From the NCBI GenBank assembly GCA_024275575.1, contig JAJRYV010000079.1, positions 1 through 63,050 on the forward strand: a stretch of 63,050 nt of DNA, read 5' to 3'. Below are positions 60,310-63,050 of this stretch, one piece after another. Made by a program: the position numbers and the translations under genes. Positions within the stretch are counted from its first letter, which is position 1. The number at the start of each line of letters is the position of its first letter. The notes beneath the pieces are model-generated. The model ran no database searches. It was not told the DNA's origin and saw nothing but the letters and a program-made list of their open reading frames with translations. The stretch comes from a bacterium. Its GTDB lineage: Bacteria > Zhuqueibacterota > Zhuqueibacteria > Zhuqueibacterales > Geothermadaptataceae.

Positions 60310-62619
60310 ATGAGCAAAAATTTAGTTATAGTCGAATCTCCGGCAAAAGCACGCACCATCAACAAATACCTGGGTCCCGATTTCCAGGTTCTGGCATCCT
60401 ACGGCCATGTCCGTGATCTGGTCCCCAAAGACGGCGCAGTCGATCTTGATGATTTCTCTATGAATTACACCTTGATCGAGAAGAACAAAAAATATGTCAA
60501 CGAGATCATCAAAGCATTTAAAAAAGCGGATGCCCTTTATCTTGCGACTGACCCCGACCGGGAAGGTGAGGCGATTTCCTGGCATCTGACGGAAATTCTT
60601 GCGGAGAAAAATCTGCTCAAAAAGAAACCCGTAAAACGCATCGCATTTAATGAAATCACACGGACAGCCATCAACGAGGCCCTGGCACATCCGCGCCAGG
60701 TTTCCATGGATTTGGTCAATGCGCAACAAGCCCGGCGCGCGCTGGATTATCTCGTGGGATTCAATCTGTCACCACTGTTGTGGAAAAAAATAAAATATGG
60801 TCTTTCCGCCGGCCGCGTTCAAAGCCCGGCATTGCGCATGATCGTCGAACGTGAGCTCGAAATTGAGGCGTTTAAAGAAGAAGAATACTGGACGATCGAA
60901 GCCGATTGTCAGAAAGAGAAACAGCCTTTCTCCGGCAAGCTGACGACATTTAACAATAAAAGAATACAACAATTTTCAGTAACTGATGAACAACGCGCCA
61001 CAGAGATTCGCACCGCTTTGCTGCAGGCGGCCGAAGGCAAGTTGCAAGTCATTGAAGTGGAAAAGAAACAGCGAAAAAGACGTCCTGCAGCGCCGTTTAT
61101 TACCTCAACACTGCAGCAGGAAGCATCTCGCAAGTTGGGTTTCTCTGCCTCGCGCACAATGCGCATCGCGCAGCAGCTCTATGAAGGGGTCGATGTCGGC
61201 GGTGGTGCTGTCGGGCTCATCACGTATATGCGTACGGATTCCGTCAATGTTGCCAAAGAAGCAATCGTTGAAATTCGCAACTATATCCAAAAACGCTATG
61301 GCGCAGACCAGGCTCCGGCACAGCCGAATACTTACAAAACAAGACAGAAAAATGCCCAGGAAGCACACGAGGCAATCCGCCCCACCTCGGTCAATCGTGT
61401 CCCTGATGAAATCCGCAACGCCTTGACCGATGATCAGTTCAAACTCTATAATATGATCTGGAAGCGCGCCGTCGCCTCGCAGATGGTGGATGCGATCATC
61501 GATACCGTGGCCGTGGATTTGGCATGCGGCAAAAACAATATTTTCCGCGCAACCGGCTCCGCTATTCGCAAGCCCGGTTTCATGGCTGTCTACCTCGAAA
61601 GCACTGATGATGCCGGCAACGGCGCTGGCGATAAAATATTGCCTCAACTGGCCAGGGGCGATTCTGTGCAACTGATCGGCATTCGCACGGAACAGCATTT
61701 TACCAAACCGCCGGCACGTTTCACCGAAGCCAGTTTGATTAAAAATCTGGAAGAATTCGGCATCGGGCGGCCATCTACCTATGCGCAGATTATCTCGACG
61801 CTGCTTTCCCGCGAGTATGTGATTCTTGAAAATAAACGCTTTCACCCGACGGATGTCGGTCGCGTGGTGCACCGCTTTTTAAAAGCGCATTTCGAGAAAT
61901 ATGTGGATTATGATTTTACTGCGGAGCTTGAAGATGAGCTCGACGCCGTCTCCCGCGGCGAGGATGACTGGATTCGCCTGTTGCGCAGTTTCTGGAATCC
62001 ATTTTCGGCACAGGTGAACGAAAAAGCACAGATGGCGAAGGATGAATTGCTGGAAAACCGCATTTTGGGAACCGACTCCAAATCGGGGCGGCCGGTGAGT
62101 GTGCGCATGGCACGCTATGGCCCGGTCGTGCAAATCGGCACCCGTGATGACGAGGAAAAACCTTTATTTGCCGGCCTGTTGCCAAACCAGAGCATGGAAA
62201 CGATTTCTCTCGAAGAAGCATTGGCACTGTTTAAATTGCCGCGCGAATTGGGCGAAACACCCGAGGGCGAGCCGGTTTCGGCGAATATCGGCCGCTATGG
62301 GCCGTATGTACGTTTCGGCAGTAAATTTGCGTCGATCAAAGATGACGACCCCTATTCCATCACCCTGGATCGGGCGCTGGAAATTATCGCAGAAAAGAAA
62401 AAAGAAGATGCCAACAGGATCATTCAGCAGTTCGACGGCACCAATGTTCAGGTCTTGAACGGCCGCTACGGTCCCTACATCACCGATGGGACAAAAAATG
62501 CACGCATCCCCAAAAGCATGGCCCCTGAAAGCCTGCGACTGGAAGAATGCCTTGAAATGCTGGAAAAAGCACCGACGAAAAAAGGCCGTGGACGCGGCCG
62601 CAGAACGACGAAAAAATAA
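60310..62619 (+). CDS. topA: DNA topoisomerase I
   Basis: A 769-residue type IA topoisomerase that relaxes negative supercoils. The TOPRIM domain (about 3-120) has E9 and the DPDRE acid pair (D81, D83). The catalytic tyrosine is Y306 in ITYMRTDS. The GRPSTYAQII motif is present. Instead of the zinc fingers of E. coli TopA, the C-terminus has repeated short units (RYGPVVQIG, RYGPYVRFG, RYGPYITDG) and a basic tail KKGRGRGRRTTKK. This is the topo-C-associated repeat form found in many phyla. AGGGAA lies before the ATG. Confidence 0.97.
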   Translation: MSKNLVIVESPAKARTINKYLGPDFQVLASYGHVRDLVPKDGAVDLDDFSMNYTLIEKNKKYVNEIIKAFKKADALYLATDPDREGEAISWHLTEILAEKNLLKKKPVKRIAFNEITRTAINEALAHPRQVSMDLVNAQQARRALDYLVGFNLSPLLWKKIKYGLSAGRVQSPALRMIVERELEIEAFKEEEYWTIEADCQKEKQPFSGKLTTFNNKRIQQFSVTDEQRATEIRTALLQAAEGKLQVIEVEKKQRKRRPAAPFITSTLQQEASRKLGFSASRTMRIAQQLYEGVDVGGGAVGLITYMRTDSVNVAKEAIVEIRNYIQKRYGADQAPAQPNTYKTRQKNAQEAHEAIRPTSVNRVPDEIRNALTDDQFKLYNMIWKRAVASQMVDAIIDTVAVDLACGKNNIFRATGSAIRKPGFMAVYLESTDDAGNGAGDKILPQLARGDSVQLIGIRTEQHFTKPPARFTEASLIKNLEEFGIGRPSTYAQIISTLLSREYVILENKRFHPTDVGRVVHRFLKAHFEKYVDYDFTAELEDELDAVSRGEDDWIRLLRSFWNPFSAQVNEKAQMAKDELLENRILGTDSKSGRPVSVRMARYGPVVQIGTRDDEEKPLFAGLLPNQSMETISLEEALALFKLPRELGETPEGEPVSANIGRYGPYVRFGSKFASIKDDDPYSITLDRALEIIAEKKKEDANRIIQQFDGTNVQVLNGRYGPYITDGTKNARIPKSMAPESLRLEECLEMLEKAPTKKGRGRGRRTTKK

Positions 62620-63050
62620 GTGGTTTTGGGGACGTTTCAATTTATGATTTCACCTTGGGCAGAGGCAGATGCACCTGATATTGCAACCAGCCGTCGAGCG
62701 AGTGCACGGTCACGGCATCTGCCTTGCTTATGTTGTTTCCTTATTCTCTTAAAATCAATCGTTCCACTTGACGCCAATGCCATTCTGTTGTCGGAGAAAT
62801 ATATCCCAGCCTGTGCGCCTGGCAGTTTAAATGAGTTTTTCCGCTTCATCCAGGATGTTTGTAATTTCCCTTGAACATTATCCGAATATGATTCCTCCAT
62901 TTATAATTCTTAACCCAAGTTCACCACACTAAAAACAAATCTACCAATATAAACAACAACTTACGCCTGATAGCCAAATGCCGATGGTCACTGCGGATTT
63001 TCAACTGACTGCATGGGTCGGGCCGCGGGGAGTTTATGCGACACCCAGGG
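62620..63050. other. Region after topA without a confident gene
   Basis: About 430 bases. A minus-strand frame at 62637-62900 has no ribosome-binding site and odd composition. In another minus frame the last 20 residues or so (DAVTVHSLDGWLQYQVHLPLP) look protein-like but end after frame breaks. It may be a decayed gene. Confidence 0.4.

Noticed and set aside
62637-62900. 87-codon minus-strand frame after topA
   Set aside because: No ribosome-binding site. A different minus-strand frame looks more protein-like at its end but is broken, so at best it is a gene remnant.
1-63050. CRISPR arrays, tRNA or rRNA genes, complete insertion sequences, classical riboswitches
   Set aside because: I looked in all gaps for regular spaced repeats, cloverleaf T-loop motifs, transposase motifs and known aptamer cores and saw none; a covariance-model scan would settle it.

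Overview
The window reads as chromosomal DNA from a free-living Gram-negative bacterium of the FCB group, most likely Calditrichota or a related candidate phylum such as KSB1. This is inferred from gene content: three secreted proteins end in a FlgD-like 'NPFNP ... GVYFY' tail with a terminal arginine, several lipoproteins and TolB-like propeller proteins are present, and there is an archaeal-type UbiA prenyltransferase of the kind known in FCB bacteria. Base composition looks even. I see no rRNA, tRNA, CRISPR array, complete insertion sequence or prophage.

Layout. 1-6.1 kb: the end of a membrane protein gene, an aromatic amino acid decarboxylase, a bile acid:Na+ symporter family protein, a cold-shock protein with a structured leader, an FAD monooxygenase and citrate synthase. 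6.1-7.15 kb: about 1 kb without a confident gene. 7.15-20.7 kb: secreted and envelope genes (a multidomain amidase, a TolB-like protein, a beta-helix protein, a lipoprotein, a rhomboid protease), with an aminotransferase, methylglyoxal synthase and an HDOD-GAF regulator, ending in a PD40 lipoprotein gene broken by one in-frame amber codon. 20.8-24.4 kb: a hybrid histidine kinase and a secreted endonuclease/exonuclease/phosphatase-fold protein. 24.9-28.8 kb: a HypD-like glycyl radical enzyme and its activase. 29-31.8 kb: ClpS and glycogen branching enzyme. 31.8-34.4 kb: a tight cassette of Schlafen/AlbA_2 protein, ParA-like ATPase and SRPBCC protein, the best candidate for an undescribed system. 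34.4-41.3 kb: an esterase, a FGGY sugar kinase, a repeat lipoprotein, a LacI regulator with operator-like sites, and a sodium:solute symporter coupled to two tiny membrane proteins. 41.3-49.5 kb: a DPP-IV-type peptidase, a second hybrid kinase, a STAS protein, an unknown protein and an M23 peptidase. 50-55.4 kb: an unannotated 30-codon gene, then a cell-envelope and housekeeping cluster (UbiA-type DGGGP synthase, dtd, maf, rodZ, mpl, R3H protein). 55.5-63 kb: a DUF3524/queuosine-mannosyltransferase-type enzyme, a secreted repeat protein, a Rho-N/SAP-like protein, a HIT protein, a decayed DUF4440 lipoprotein gene and topA.

How the genes work together. The set fits a heterotroph that uses peptides and amino acids (decarboxylase, aminotransferase, DPP IV, possibly hydroxyproline dehydration), polysaccharides (beta-helix protein, sugar kinase, symporter) and stored glycogen. 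Surface proteins carry a shared tail, but no secretion machinery is encoded here. Two decayed lipoprotein genes and a long empty region point to ongoing gene loss. Several start sites were moved from the longest reading frame to an internal ATG because a good Shine-Dalgarno sequence sits just before it.
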